Shown: piece after piece, positions 14,759 through 24,134 of the stretch
Position numbering within the stretch: position 1 is the first letter of the stretch
Layout: each line of letters starts with the position of its first letter
Assembly (NCBI GenBank): GCA_024228115.1
Contig: JAAETT010000425.1
Span: 1 to 33,160, forward strand
Reading direction: 5' to 3'
Length of the DNA: 33,160 nucleotides
Source: a bacterium
GTDB lineage: Bacteria > Myxococcota_A > UBA9160 > UBA6930
Translations under genes and position numbers: made by a program
Notes under the pieces: generated by a model
Databases searched by the model: none
What the model was told of the DNA's origin: nothing
Seen by the model: only the letters and a program-made list of their open reading frames with translations

Positions 14759-15171
14759 CGGCGATCCCCCGCCCCGGGTGATCTCCTCGCCGAAAAACAA
14801 AACGCGCCTGCCAGAGACGGAAATCTCCGGAGGCGCGGCCATCTCGAGATGGGGACAGATCCCTGGAGGAGCGATACGCCCTTCCATTCGTTCTGAGTTC
14901 CCGTTTCCCGAGACTTACGTCGAGATTGACGTGGCCTTGTGCCGCCCCCGTCTCGCTCCACCAATGGCGGATACGAGCGAATGCTTGGGCAGAGTCTGGC
15001 GTCGTCCTTGCTTTCCGAGCTTGGAGGCTCGGGGCTATGTCTGAGTTTTCGATGAGGATCGCGACTTGCGATTCCTCTCGGCTCGACAGGAAACGTAATA
15101 TGCACCTGAGAGGGCTGTCAACGAGAAACACCGCCGAGCGTGGCTCCAGATGACCCCGCGGGGCCTGCGCA
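14759..15171. other. 413-bp intergenic region upstream of panB
   Basis: No convincing gene is seen. It holds a 14-bp perfect palindrome CCATCTCGAGATGG (14839-14852), directly followed by an inverted repeat GGGA-CAGA-TCCC (14852-14863), and a CGTC-6-GACG stem (about 14920-14933). A candidate minus-strand promoter lies at its far end. If used, the panB message would have an approximately 330-nt leader in which these structures could act. Confidence 0.4.
15095..15121 (-). promoter_or_regulatory. Candidate promoter for panB operon
   Basis: On the minus strand a perfect TTGACA (15121-15116) is followed after 15 nt by TATTAC (15100-15095). The -35 is consensus, but the -10 is poor and the spacer short; TACGTT at 18-nt spacing is an alternative -10. 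Orientation and place, in the only large gap upstream of panB, support it weakly. Confidence 0.3.
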
Positions 15172-15450
15172 TCAGATGCGATCCAGCCTCTCACGGACGG
15201 CGGGAGGTAGGAACCGGCGCTCGGCCTCTTCGGCGGCGAAGGATCGAACGGCCCGTGCTGCCGCGCTGATCCGATCCTCGAACGACTCTCCAGGGGCCAG
15301 GATCAGCCAGGGCTCCCCGCGAATCCGGCACACATTGCTCTCCGGCTGGGCCTCGCCTTCTCTGGCAGCGCCACGGGGAAGGACGCGTACGGTCACACCG
15401 GCCTCCTGGGCGATCTCGACCAGGGCGTCGAGGATTTCGTCCGGCTCCAT
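15172..15450 (-). CDS. Small conserved protein of unknown function, downstream of pilZ
   Basis: A 92-aa cytoplasmic protein: an N-terminal helix (MEPDEILDALVEIAQEAGV), beta strands (TVRVLPRG, then CRIRGEPWLILAPG), and a C-terminal helical part ending FLPPAVRERLDRI. Proteins with the same layout (short helix, a C-R-[LI]-R-G strand, LPPAVRE end) occur in Myxococcota-type genomes; I know no function. ATG 15450 was chosen because upstream sequence overlaps the PilZ gene. Last gene of the tol-to-pilZ run, 40 nt after pilZ. Confidence 0.6.
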   Translation of the reverse strand: MEPDEILDALVEIAQEAGVTVRVLPRGAAREGEAQPESNVCRIRGEPWLILAPGESFEDRISAAARAVRSFAAEEAERRFLPPAVRERLDRI

Positions 15451-15490
15451 CAGGAGAGCCGCGCTGCCAAAGCCGTCTCCGCCGGGCTCG

Positions 15491-15832
15491 TCACCGGCGC
15501 CGGTCGGTTGGCTGACTTGCCCATTCCTGAAGAATGGCCCAGGTCGAATCGTCCACATCCAGGCGCAACCCGGTCTCCCAGAAACGGTCTTCACCATCAT
15601 CGCGACGGTCGGTCCAGATCACACTCCCGCGCGTCTCGATCAGCGGGCCGGACGGCGGAAGCTCGAAACGCAGGCGGACATTCTCCCCGATCGCCAGGAC
15701 TTCCCGGGTGTGGATACACAGGCCACGCGGCGAAAGATTGGTCGCGAACTCGCGGGAATCGGTTCCGTTCGCGCGGCGCACATCGACCCGGATCGGCACC
15801 GAGAAATCGCGTCGCGGCTCGACAGAGGTCAT
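15491..15832 (-). CDS. PilZ domain protein (putative c-di-GMP receptor)
   Basis: A 113-aa single PilZ domain. The N-terminal RRDFSVPIRV carries an RxxxR-like basic start and NLSPRGLCIHT the [DN]-x-S-x-x-G motif, the two parts that bind cyclic di-GMP. A beta-barrel follows (GENVRLRFELP, then SVIWTDRR) and a WETGLRL end. One Arg spacing in the first motif differs from the usual RxxxR because only R7-R8 and R15 are near, so binding may be weak or absent. The start ATG overlaps the rsmA stop (ATGA). A longer frame to 16159 lies inside rsmA and is not used. Confidence 0.8.
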   Translation of the reverse strand: MTSVEPRRDFSVPIRVDVRRANGTDSREFATNLSPRGLCIHTREVLAIGENVRLRFELPPSGPLIETRGSVIWTDRRDDGEDRFWETGLRLDVDDSTWAILQEWASQPTDRRR

Positions 15833-16674
15833 TCGATCGCCCCGCCATGGAACGCACGCGCCAGGGCCAGCCAACTCGGCGGCCGCACCGTTTGCGCCCG
15901 GGCCCTGGGATCGATGCCCGCTTCGGCACATGCCGCCTCGATACGGCTGACGTCCACGCTGCCGGAGCGGCGCAGGGAATTCGCGAGGGTCTTGCGGCGA
16001 TGGCCGAAGCCGGCCCTCACCACACCCTCGACCGCGTCCAACTCGGCCGCCGAAGGGCGGTCGAACCGCGGCGCCATGCAGACGAATCTCGAGACCACGC
16101 GGGGCACAGGGTAGAAGCATCGTCCATGGAGATCGAGTGCGCCCGTCTGACGCGCGCATAGTTGGTGAAGCACCGAAAAGGAGCCGTAGTCACGCTCCCC
16201 CACATCGGCACTGACGCGAGCCGCGAGCTCGCGCTGCACCATCACTCCCCAGCCAGCGAGCCGGCTGCCTTCATCGAGCAGGCGCCGCAGGATCGGTGTG
16301 GCCGCGGAATACGGCAGGTTCGCGACCACCCGCCATGGCCCCGGGCTCCCGCCAAGCCAGGGTTCCCAGTCGAGGCCGACCGCGTCCGCATGGACGAGTT
16401 CCACACCCTCCGGCAGCAACGCATCGGCTTCGAGCCCGCGAATCAAGCCGCTGTCGATCTCGATCGTCACGACCCTTCGGGCATGCCTGGCCAGTGCCCG
16501 GGTGAGGATCCCCAACCCGGTTCCGATTTCGAGAACCGCGTCCTCGGGCCCCACCCCAGCCAGGCGCGCAAGCTTGTCGGCCAACTCGTCGTCGTGCAGG
16601 AAGTTCTGCCCACGCCCGCGATGGGCCGCCAGCCCGTGTCGCTCGAGAAACTCCCGGATCTCGGCGGGACTCAC
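15829..16674 (-). CDS. rsmA: 16S rRNA (adenine1518-N6/adenine1519-N6)-dimethyltransferase
   Basis: The KsgA enzyme dimethylates two adenines near the 3' end of 16S rRNA using SAM. The 281-aa protein has GRGQNFLHD (QNFL at 23-26), SAM motif I EIGTGLG at 49-55, NLPY at 119-122 (catalytic motif), VQRELAARV, RDYGSFSVL and FYPVPRVVS. The start is GTG at 16674 with GAGG upstream, 8 nt after the tsaD stop; upstream frame overlaps tsaD and is not family-like. It overlaps pilZ by 4 nt. Confidence 0.95.
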   Translation of the reverse strand: MSPAEIREFLERHGLAAHRGRGQNFLHDDELADKLARLAGVGPEDAVLEIGTGLGILTRALARHARRVVTIEIDSGLIRGLEADALLPEGVELVHADAVGLDWEPWLGGSPGPWRVVANLPYSAATPILRRLLDEGSRLAGWGVMVQRELAARVSADVGERDYGSFSVLHQLCARQTGALDLHGRCFYPVPRVVSRFVCMAPRFDRPSAAELDAVEGVVRAGFGHRRKTLANSLRRSGSVDVSRIEAACAEAGIDPRARAQTVRPPSWLALARAFHGGAIE

Positions 16675-16682
16675 CTCCGCCT

Positions 16683-17717
16683 CTAGGACCAGGGGCGCTG
16701 AGAGAGTGGGACCCGACTGAAGGCACTGAGCTCGAGACCGTGGCGTTCGCCCTGGGCCAGGAGCCTGGCGCCGGCCGCGGCAATCATCGCGGCGTTGTCC
16801 GTGCAAAGCTCCGGCGACGGAAAGACAGCGTGGAAGCCGTCCTCCTCCCCTGCCTGGTTCATCACCCATCGCAAGCGACGGTTGGCTGCCACGCCGCCGA
16901 CCACGGCAAGATGCGAAACACCCTGCTCGGCCACGGCGCGACGCGCCTTGGTCACCAGCACATCGGTCGCAGCCGCCTCGAACGACGCGGCCAGATCCGA
17001 TCGGTCTGCGTCACTGAGCGGCTCGCGTTCCTGCACGGCAAGAGAGACCGCCGTCTTGAGCCCACTGTACGAGAAGTCGAGATTGGAATCGTGTTGCATC
17101 GGGCGCGGTAGCGGGATGGCCGCCGCATTTCCCGTCTCGGCGGCCTGGGCGACCGCCGGGCCGCCGGGGTACTCGAGGCCCAGCAGCTTGGCGACCTTGT
17201 CGAAGGCTTCGCCCACGGCGTCATCCCGCGTCTCGCCCAGAATCCCGGGAGCTCCCTCGGCCACGACCCGGTAGAGCGCCGTATGCCCACCGGAAACCAC
17301 CAGGCCCACGTAGGGAGACCGAAGGTCTGGCTCGCACAATTCCGCGGCGGCCAGGTGCCCGGCGAGATGGTGTACGCCCACACAAGGCAGGTCATGGCGA
17401 TAGGCCAACGCCTTGCCAAAGGAGAGCCCGACCAGCAGCGAGCCGAGCAGGCCGGGCCCCGCGGTCACCGCCACCCCGTCGAGATCCGCCACCTGGATGC
17501 CTGCATTGCGAAGCGCCGCGTCCGCCACGGAGGAAACGCTGCGCAAGTGATCGCGACTGGCCAGCTCGGGAACGACCCCGCCGTAGGGCCGATGAACCTG
17601 GGCCTGGCCCTCGACGACACTGGCCAGCACTTCGGTCTTGCCAGCGGAAGCCCGCACCACCGCGGCGGCCATCTCATCGCAAGAACTCTCGACGCCGAGA
17701 ACCAGACCGCCGGTCAT
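16683..17717 (-). CDS. tsaD: tRNA N6-adenosine threonylcarbamoyltransferase
   Basis: Transfers threonylcarbamoyl to A37 of ANN-decoding tRNAs. The 344-aa protein is an ASKHA-fold member: VLGVESSCDEM near 6-16, TAGPGLLGSLLVGL (85-98), the metal pair His117/His121 in HHLAGH, VSGGHTALY, GEAFDKVAKLLGL and CTDNAAMIAAAG. The usual SCDET reads SCDEM, which I take as natural variation. It lies between dksA (45 nt away) and rsmA. Confidence 0.96.
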   Translation of the reverse strand: MTGGLVLGVESSCDEMAAAVVRASAGKTEVLASVVEGQAQVHRPYGGVVPELASRDHLRSVSSVADAALRNAGIQVADLDGVAVTAGPGLLGSLLVGLSFGKALAYRHDLPCVGVHHLAGHLAAAELCEPDLRSPYVGLVVSGGHTALYRVVAEGAPGILGETRDDAVGEAFDKVAKLLGLEYPGGPAVAQAAETGNAAAIPLPRPMQHDSNLDFSYSGLKTAVSLAVQEREPLSDADRSDLAASFEAAATDVLVTKARRAVAEQGVSHLAVVGGVAANRRLRWVMNQAGEEDGFHAVFPSPELCTDNAAMIAAAGARLLAQGERHGLELSAFSRVPLSQRPWS

Positions 17718-17762
17718 GGATTCCCCCCGCCTCGTGCGATTGCCGCGCGTTCCCCGCCCAGC

Positions 17763-18125
17763 TCAGCCGAGGTTGCGCTCGAGCTTCTCTTGCTCGGACT
17801 TGCAGTCGATGCAGAGCTCGGCCACGGGCCGCGCCTGAAGGCGCTTGAGCCCGACGTCCTCACCGCAGCTCTCGCACTCGCCGAAGACGCCGTCCTGGAT
17901 CTTCTCGAGGGCGTGATCGATCTTGCTCAACAAGCCACGCTCCCGCTCCCGGAGGCGCCCCATGAAGGCCAGATTCATTTCGGACGAAGCCGTATCGATC
18001 TCGTCCGGGAAGTCATCCGGGTCGAGGTGGATGTCTCCGGAGACCGCACGCTTCGCGTTGCCAGCCAGTTGCTGGCGTTGCTCCGTCAGGAGCTTTAGAA
18101 ACTTGTCGAGATCCCTCTTCCTCAC
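17763..18125 (-). CDS. dksA: DksA/TraR-family RNA polymerase regulator
   Basis: A 120-aa protein that enters the RNA polymerase secondary channel and works with ppGpp in the stringent response. Long N-terminal coiled coil, acidic tip with the DxxDxA pattern (Asp41, Asp44, Ala46 in DEIDTASSE), and a C-terminal zinc finger with Cys84, Cys87, Cys105 and Cys108. Shorter than the E. coli protein but usual for the family in this group. It sits between cpoB and tsaD on the same strand. Confidence 0.9.
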   Translation of the reverse strand: MRKRDLDKFLKLLTEQRQQLAGNAKRAVSGDIHLDPDDFPDEIDTASSEMNLAFMGRLRERERGLLSKIDHALEKIQDGVFGECESCGEDVGLKRLQARPVAELCIDCKSEQEKLERNLG

Positions 18126-18176
18126 CTCTCACCCTCGTGCCTGCTGTGCCGGTGTTGCCGGCGGGCGTGACGGATC

Positions 18177-19052
18177 CTAGCTAGCGCTCAGTGAGCGGAG
18201 CTGCCGCTCGGCCTCCTGCGCCAGTTTCGAATCCGGGTACTCGTTGATCACCCTTTCGAACGCCTTCTCCGCTGCTTGCCCATAACGCGGTCCGAGTCGG
18301 AGAAGAGCCTCCCCTTGTCGGTAGAGCGCCTCCGCAGCCTTATCGCTGGTCGGGTAACGACTCGCCACGTCATCGAAGCGCAATATTGCAGTCTGGTAGT
18401 CCCCTTGCTTGAAGTAGCAATCGGCCATCCAATAGGCTGCGTCGTCGGAATACGCAGAAGACGGATAAGTTTGCAGGAAAGCCCGGAACCGGTCAACACA
18501 GACGGTGGCATCGTCCGTTCGCCAGGCGTCGTAGCCACTCCGGTAGGCCTGGAGTTCCTCCCGGGCCGCCTTGCCCACGGCCGGTGCAGCGCCTCCCTGC
18601 GGCGGCGGAGCGCCCGTCCCCGGTGCAGCGGCAGCACCGTCAGGACCCGCCGGAGCCGTTCCCGACGGAACCGCAGCGTCCCCAGGCGGGGCGTACGGAG
18701 CGGCCCCCCCGGGCGCGTAGGCGGCCGGGCCAGCGGGCTGTACCCCGGAGGCGTCCCGGCGAGCGGCTTGAGCCTCCTCGAGCGCCCGCCTGGCATCATG
18801 CTCGCCCACCTCGACGCGACCCTCGAGCTGAGAGAGTTGGCTGCGCAAGGTATCGATCTCGGCGGACAGATCCGCCACCCGGGCCCGATCTCCCACCGGC
18901 CCCTCCTGGGTCTTCAGCCGGTTCACCTCGTACTCGAGCTTGCGGAACTCGGCCACGGTCACACAACCGCCCAGGCCCGGGAGCAGCAGAGCCAACAGCC
19001 CCGCACTCGCCCAGCGCCGGGCCGACGTCCTCAGTTCCATCACGAATGTCAT
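18177..19052 (-). CDS. cpoB: Tol-Pal system lipoprotein CpoB/YbgF
   Basis: Periplasmic partner of the Tol machine that helps coordinate cell-wall synthesis and constriction. I chose the second of two close ATGs (19052), 6 nt after a GGGGGG tract; 19058 is the alternative. The signal ends in a lipobox LPGLGGC with Cys30 (the E. coli protein is not lipidated). An N-terminal coiled coil (32-100), a long Pro/Ala/Gly linker (about 100-165) and C-terminal TPR-like repeats (AYRSGYDAWRTDD, then AAYWMADCYFKQGDYQTAI, then ALLRLG) follow. It comes directly after tolB with 28 nt between; pal, usually in that place, is missing. Confidence 0.88.
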   Translation of the reverse strand: MTFVMELRTSARRWASAGLLALLLPGLGGCVTVAEFRKLEYEVNRLKTQEGPVGDRARVADLSAEIDTLRSQLSQLEGRVEVGEHDARRALEEAQAARRDASGVQPAGPAAYAPGGAAPYAPPGDAAVPSGTAPAGPDGAAAAPGTGAPPPQGGAAPAVGKAAREELQAYRSGYDAWRTDDATVCVDRFRAFLQTYPSSAYSDDAAYWMADCYFKQGDYQTAILRFDDVASRYPTSDKAAEALYRQGEALLRLGPRYGQAAEKAFERVINEYPDSKLAQEAERQLRSLSAS

Positions 19053-19080
19053 CAGCATCCCCCCATCACCACACGAGAAC

Positions 19081-20403
19081 CTAGCGGCGGTACGGCCCCC
19101 AGTCCGGGTTCGTATTCTCGCCGCCGTTGGTGATGCGTCGCAGGTTGTCTCCGTTCACATCGACCACGTAGATATCCGCTCTGCCCCGCCGGGTGGAGGA
19201 GAAAGCGAGCTTTCGACCATCCGGTGCCCAGCTCGGATGCTCATCACTGCGTCCGTGGCTGATCAGAGGCACGTTCGACTGGCCTTCAGGATCGATCAAC
19301 CAGATGTCGAATTGCCCACCGATCCGGCTCTCGTAGGCGATCCACTGGCCGTCCGGCGACCAGGCCGGCGCCGTGTTGTAGCTGCCGTTGTACGTGATGC
19401 GCCGGGCCCCGCTCCCATCCGATCCCATCACGTAGACCTGGGGCGAGCCTGTGCGATCCGAAACGAAGGCCATGCGGCGGCCATCCGGTGCCCAGGCCGG
19501 CGAGATATCGATCGCCCGATGCCGGGTGAGGTTGCGCAAGCCCGCCCCACCCTTGCCCACCGTGAAGATGTCCGTGGCCCCGCGGTGGCTCATCACCAGG
19601 GCCAGGCGATTGCCATCCGGACTGAACGTGCCGCGGTAGATCGGGCCCGTGGCCTTCATGTTGCGCAGGATCCGCCCCGGCGAGCGACGTCCGCGGGTCA
19701 GCAGGAACAGCGCGGGCCGATTGCGATGGCGGTAGCTCGTGTAGGCGATCGACGAACCATCCGGGGACCAATCCGGGAAGGAGTTGATCGAGCGATTGCG
19801 GGTGGCCGCCCGCAGCTTGTGGCCGTCGGCATCCATGACGTGGATCTCTTTGGTGCCACCGCGATTGGACGCAAACGTGATCTCCGTATCCGAAACGCCC
19901 GGGCGCCCGGTGAACGCCGCCACGACATCGTCCGCGACGGCCTTGCCGATCCGTCCTGCCTGGTTCGGCTTGGCGTCGAATTGATTGCGTTTCAGGCTCT
20001 TGCAGCCGCGCGCCACATCCAGCACCCGAAAGCGCACACGCACGGCGTCCGCACTGGCCTGCACCTCCCCCTGCACCAGGGCATCGGCGCCGATCTGCCG
20101 CCAGCGATCACAGGAGACAGGCCGGCGATCGTCGAGGCGCGGGCTCGCCACCGGCCCCAGAAACGCCTGTTCGCGAATCTCCGTGAACATCCCCGAAAAA
20201 TCGAGCCCCGCACGAAGGCCAGCCGCCAGCTCCTGGCTCACACGCTCAGCCCCGCGAGAGGTCTGAGCGAACCGCTGCACCGCCACCTTCAGTGTGCGGT
20301 CGCGGGGATTGACGATCTCGATCGGCGCGCGCCCCTGGGCCCAGGCGCCGCCAATGGAAGTGAGAAACGCGATCAGGAGCACAGCCGCGAACCCCCGCAT
20401 CAT
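19081..20403 (-). CDS. tolB: Tol-Pal system beta-propeller protein TolB
   Basis: A periplasmic protein that links TolA and Pal during outer-membrane constriction. The 440 residues comprise a signal peptide ending near GGAWA (about 22), an alpha/beta domain (about 30-165) and six WD40-like propeller blades with WSPDG or WAPDG (SFPDWSPDGSSIAYTS, then AWAPDGRRMAFVSDR, AWSPDGQWIAYES, SWAPDGRKLAFSS). Overlaps the tolA-like gene stop by ATGA (20400-20403), fourth gene of tolQRAB. Confidence 0.95.
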   Translation of the reverse strand: MMRGFAAVLLIAFLTSIGGAWAQGRAPIEIVNPRDRTLKVAVQRFAQTSRGAERVSQELAAGLRAGLDFSGMFTEIREQAFLGPVASPRLDDRRPVSCDRWRQIGADALVQGEVQASADAVRVRFRVLDVARGCKSLKRNQFDAKPNQAGRIGKAVADDVVAAFTGRPGVSDTEITFASNRGGTKEIHVMDADGHKLRAATRNRSINSFPDWSPDGSSIAYTSYRHRNRPALFLLTRGRRSPGRILRNMKATGPIYRGTFSPDGNRLALVMSHRGATDIFTVGKGGAGLRNLTRHRAIDISPAWAPDGRRMAFVSDRTGSPQVYVMGSDGSGARRITYNGSYNTAPAWSPDGQWIAYESRIGGQFDIWLIDPEGQSNVPLISHGRSDEHPSWAPDGRKLAFSSTRRGRADIYVVDVNGDNLRRITNGGENTNPDWGPYRR

Positions 20404-21164
20404 CGGAGATCCGTCGGGCTGAAGCGGAATTGCCAGCTACCCGATTCGGGAGGGGCCGGGAGCGGCGCCGCCTTCTGGATGGCTCGCTCGACGCTCTCGT
20501 CGTACCAGGGATTTCCCGAGCGCTGCACGACCCGCGTGTTCACGACGTCGCCGCTGCTCGAGAGGCGGACATCGACGGTCGTGACGAGAGCCTGGCTGCG
20601 AAAGCCCGGGGCCAGCACCCAGCCTCGCAGCACGTAGGCTCGTACCCGCTCGCGCCAGGCGGCCTCTTCAGCGGAGATCAGACGGCCCGGCCCACCCGCC
20701 GGCCCGACCCGGGCAGCCGGTGAGGCCAGCTGCGGGGCCGCCTCCGGGAAATCCTCTTTCGCGTCCTTGCGTAGCTGAGCCATCACGTCGTCGTACTCCA
20801 TCGCTTCTTCTGCAGGTGCGGGCGGGGGCGGCTTCGGGGCGGGCTTGGCGACCGGATCTTTCGGCAGCACTTTCTTGTCTACGACGGGGGGTTTGGGGAC
20901 GGGCTTCACTTTCGGCTTTGGCTTTGGCACCGCTTTGGGCTTGGGCACCGCTTTGGGCTTTGGGGCCGGGCGGCGAACCGCCGCAGGGGGCGCCACCGCC
21001 ACCAGATCGATCCGCACGACACCCGGCAAGCGCTCGGCGCTGCGCCAGTTCGGGCTGGCGAGGAAGAACAGCGCGGCGATCAGGTGAACCCCGGCCGAGA
21101 ATCCGACGAAGCGACGATATTGCCGCTGGCGCTGGTCCTCCCATGTTTCCAGGATCCCATCCAC
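20400..21164 (-). CDS. tolA: TolA-like/TonB-family periplasm-spanning protein
   Basis: A 254-aa protein with one N-terminal membrane helix (FVGFSAGVHLIAALFFLAS, about 19-37), a Pro/Lys-rich spacer (KPKAVPKPK repeats, about 67-120) that can cross the periplasm, and a C-terminal TonB/TolA-like domain (about 165-254) with LSSSGDVVNTRVVQRSG and WYDESVERAIQKAAPLPAPP. Position between tolR and tolB fits TolA. The Pro/Lys spacer is short and TonB-like, so a TonB-type name is possible, but the neighbours favour TolA. Confidence 0.85.
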   Translation of the reverse strand: MDGILETWEDQRQRQYRRFVGFSAGVHLIAALFFLASPNWRSAERLPGVVRIDLVAVAPPAAVRRPAPKPKAVPKPKAVPKPKPKVKPVPKPPVVDKKVLPKDPVAKPAPKPPPPAPAEEAMEYDDVMAQLRKDAKEDFPEAAPQLASPAARVGPAGGPGRLISAEEAAWRERVRAYVLRGWVLAPGFRSQALVTTVDVRLSSSGDVVNTRVVQRSGNPWYDESVERAIQKAAPLPAPPESGSWQFRFSPTDLR

Positions 21165-21272
21165 GTCTCGCGGCTCGCCTCCATCGTTTTCTGGGAAATG
21201 GAATCCAGTGGGCTCTCCCAGGAAGGAACCCGCAAGGATGAGTCGCCCGCGGCCCCTGCCGGGTTCCCTTCC

Positions 21273-21680
<408 letters not shown>

Positions 21681-21683
21681 GGG

Positions 21684-22424
21684 TCAGCCCTCGTCCGGGC
21701 GCGCCACGGGCGCAGCCCCTGGGCGGCGCAGATCGCCCATCAACTCGTCGCTGAACAACTCGATGGCGCGGTGCAGCTCCCGCAAGCGTGCCACGAACAT
21801 GTTGTAGAAGACCGTGGCCGGGATCGCGGCGAAGAGCCCGATCGCTGTCGCGATCAATGCCTCCGCAATGCCCGGCGCGACGACGGCCAGGCTGGCGCTG
21901 CCCGCAGAACCGATCCCCGTAAAGGCATTGATGATGCCGATCACCGTGCCGAACAATCCGACGAAGGGCGACGCGCTACCGACCGTTGCGAGGAAGGAGA
22001 GCCGCGCTTCGAGCCGGAGTTCTTCCTGGGCGGCGGCCCAGGCGATCTGTCGCGACAGCGTATGCAGCTGTGCATCATCGAGCGGCTCATCCGGGGCGCG
22101 CCCCGAGTAGCGACCGATCTTCTGGAGCTCGCCGTAGGCCGTGAGAAAGATCGCGGACAGCGGTGAGCGCTCCATCGCCTTCGCCGCGTCGTACCCGCGC
22201 TCGAGGCCCGCCTCCTGGTAGGTCTCGAGAAACGTCTCGCTATCCTGCTCGGCGCCGTTCAGCTCGCGCCATTTGAAAACGATCGCAGCCCACGAAAGAA
22301 TCGAAGCGGCTATCAAGAGGAGAATGACGAGCTGGACAACCCATGACGCCTGCCATACCAGGTCGAAGAGGTCCAGGCTCGCGAGACGTCCCCCCATGGC
22401 CGTCCCAGCGAGTATGAGGCTCAT
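21684..22424 (-). CDS. tolQ: Tol-Pal system protein TolQ (ExbB/MotA family)
   Basis: A 246-aa inner-membrane component of the proton-driven Tol motor. First helix about 28-48 (VVQLVILLLIAASILSWAAI), a cytoplasmic section, and two further helices (VGSASPFVGLFGTVIGIIN and GLFAAIPATVFYNMF) with the family's GLFGTV and AIPA blocks. Starts the tolQRAB-cpoB run and diverges from pepA across 159 bp that should hold both promoters. Confidence 0.94.
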   Translation of the reverse strand: MSLILAGTAMGGRLASLDLFDLVWQASWVVQLVILLLIAASILSWAAIVFKWRELNGAEQDSETFLETYQEAGLERGYDAAKAMERSPLSAIFLTAYGELQKIGRYSGRAPDEPLDDAQLHTLSRQIAWAAAQEELRLEARLSFLATVGSASPFVGLFGTVIGIINAFTGIGSAGSASLAVVAPGIAEALIATAIGLFAAIPATVFYNMFVARLRELHRAIELFSDELMGDLRRPGAAPVARPDEG

Positions 22425-22583
22425 ACACCTTCCATCGGTTTCGATGACCTTCGGCCACCGAGGTCTTCTGCCGAAACGACGACAGAGACGAGACGAGGCA
22501 GTCTAGGAAAGCGACCTGAGAGCATCAACGTGCGGGTACGTCCCGCCGAGACAACCTTCGCACCCAATGAACGAGGAGTAGTG

Positions 22584-24134
22584 ATGGAGATCACCGCATC
22601 CACCCGGAATCCCCTGGAACCCGAGCCGGAGTTGCTTGCCATCCCGCTGACGGAGCTCGATCCGGCCCGTTGGCGCCTTCCGGCCCGCGTGGCTGCGCTG
22701 GACAAGCGGCTGGGCGGAGCGTTGAGTGCGGCCCTGGCTCGAGGCGATTTCCGGGGAAAGCGAAGCGAGACGCTCCTGCTCTATCCCCACGATGGAGGCG
22801 CCAACCGGGTGCTGCTGATCGGGCTGGGCGCCGAATCGGACCTGGATGGACGGGCCCTGCGCGAGGCCGCCGGCCAGGCGATCCACGCAGCCCGGCGAGC
22901 CCGTGTCTCAGCTCCCTCCCTGCTGGCGCCGAGCGGCCGCCGCATGCGGGCGCCAGCGCTCTGCCAAAGCCTTGCCGAGGGAGCCGTGCTCGGCGTCTAC
23001 CGCTTCGATCGCTACCAGAACGTCAGCGACGAAAATGGCAACGGCGCGGTCGAGCGGCTTCAGATCCATCTGGAGAAATCCGGTGATCTGCGCGCCGCGC
23101 GGGCGGGCATCCAGCGCGGCGTCATCCTGGCCGATTCCCAGAACCTGGCGCGGGATCTCTCCAACGAGCCGCCCAACGTCATGACACCTGCCAAGCTCGC
23201 CCAGACGGCCGGGAAGATGGCGAAACAGGTCGGGCTGAAGGCACGGATCCTCGAGCCGACCGCGTTGAAGAAGCACAAGCTGGGTGCCCTTCTCGCGGTC
23301 GCCCAGGGCAGCCACAACAAGCCGCGGCTGATCGTGCTCGAGCACAACGCCCCGAAGGCGACCCGCGGCAAGAAGAAAGCGACGCGTGGGCGGCCCACGG
23401 TCTGCCTGGTGGGCAAGGGCGTGTGCTTCGATTCGGGCGGACTCTCGCTCAAGCCCGCCGCGAGCATGGTGAAGATGAAGCACGACATGTCCGGAGGCGC
23501 GGCTGTGATCGGTGCCATGCAGGCCATCGCCTTGCTCAAGATTCCCTTGCACGTGGTAGGAATCGTCGGGGCGGTGGAGAACATGCCCAGTGGCCACGCC
23601 TACCGGGTCGACGACATCCTGACCAGCGCCTCGGGCAAGACCATCGAGGTGACGAATACCGATGCGGAGGGCCGTCTCGTGCTAGCCGATTGCCTGCACT
23701 TCGCCCAGAACGAATTCACGCCCCAGGCCATCATCGATCTGGCCACGCTCACCGGCGCGGCCTCGGTCGCGCTCGGGCCGTGGGCCGCGGCCGTCGTCGC
23801 GAACCACGACCGGCTCGCGGAAGCCATCGTCGGAGCCGGCGAGACGAGCGGGGAGCGCTTCTGGCAACTCCCTCTCTGGGAGGCCCATCGGAACCACATG
23901 AAGAGCAAGATCGCTGATGTGCGTCAGACCGGAGGTCGCGACGCCGGCACGATCACGGCAGGAGCCTTCCTCTCGCACTTCGTGGCAGAAGGTCAGCCCT
24001 GGGCGCATCTCGATATCGCCGCGGTCGCGGACACGGCGCTGACGAGCCCCACCCAGGGAAGGGGTGCTACGGGCTTCGGCGTTCGTGCCCTGCTCGAGCT
24101 GCTCGGCGGATGGAAGGGCGTGAAGCTCGACTAG
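22584..24134 (+). CDS. pepA: Leucyl aminopeptidase (M17 family)
   Basis: A 516-aa two-metal aminopeptidase. The catalytic half has VGKGVCFDSGGLSLKP (Lys278 and the first metal Asp), KHDMSGGAAV, and the M17 signature NTDAEGRL at 358-365. The start ATG 22584 has GAGGAG 6 nt upstream; frame before it (to 22530) has no family match. An unusual Lys/Arg-rich insert (KATRGKKKATRGR, 258-270) precedes the catalytic domain. Divergent from tolQ. Confidence 0.95.
   Translation: MEITASTRNPLEPEPELLAIPLTELDPARWRLPARVAALDKRLGGALSAALARGDFRGKRSETLLLYPHDGGANRVLLIGLGAESDLDGRALREAAGQAIHAARRARVSAPSLLAPSGRRMRAPALCQSLAEGAVLGVYRFDRYQNVSDENGNGAVERLQIHLEKSGDLRAARAGIQRGVILADSQNLARDLSNEPPNVMTPAKLAQTAGKMAKQVGLKARILEPTALKKHKLGALLAVAQGSHNKPRLIVLEHNAPKATRGKKKATRGRPTVCLVGKGVCFDSGGLSLKPAASMVKMKHDMSGGAAVIGAMQAIALLKIPLHVVGIVGAVENMPSGHAYRVDDILTSASGKTIEVTNTDAEGRLVLADCLHFAQNEFTPQAIIDLATLTGAASVALGPWAAAVVANHDRLAEAIVGAGETSGERFWQLPLWEAHRNHMKSKIADVRQTGGRDAGTITAGAFLSHFVAEGQPWAHLDIAAVADTALTSPTQGRGATGFGVRALLELLGGWKGVKLD

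Noticed and set aside
18940-20637. 565-aa plus-strand open frame opposite tolB and the tolA-like gene
   Set aside because: It is the antisense of two recognised genes; composition is Arg/His/Pro-rich as expected for a shadow frame.
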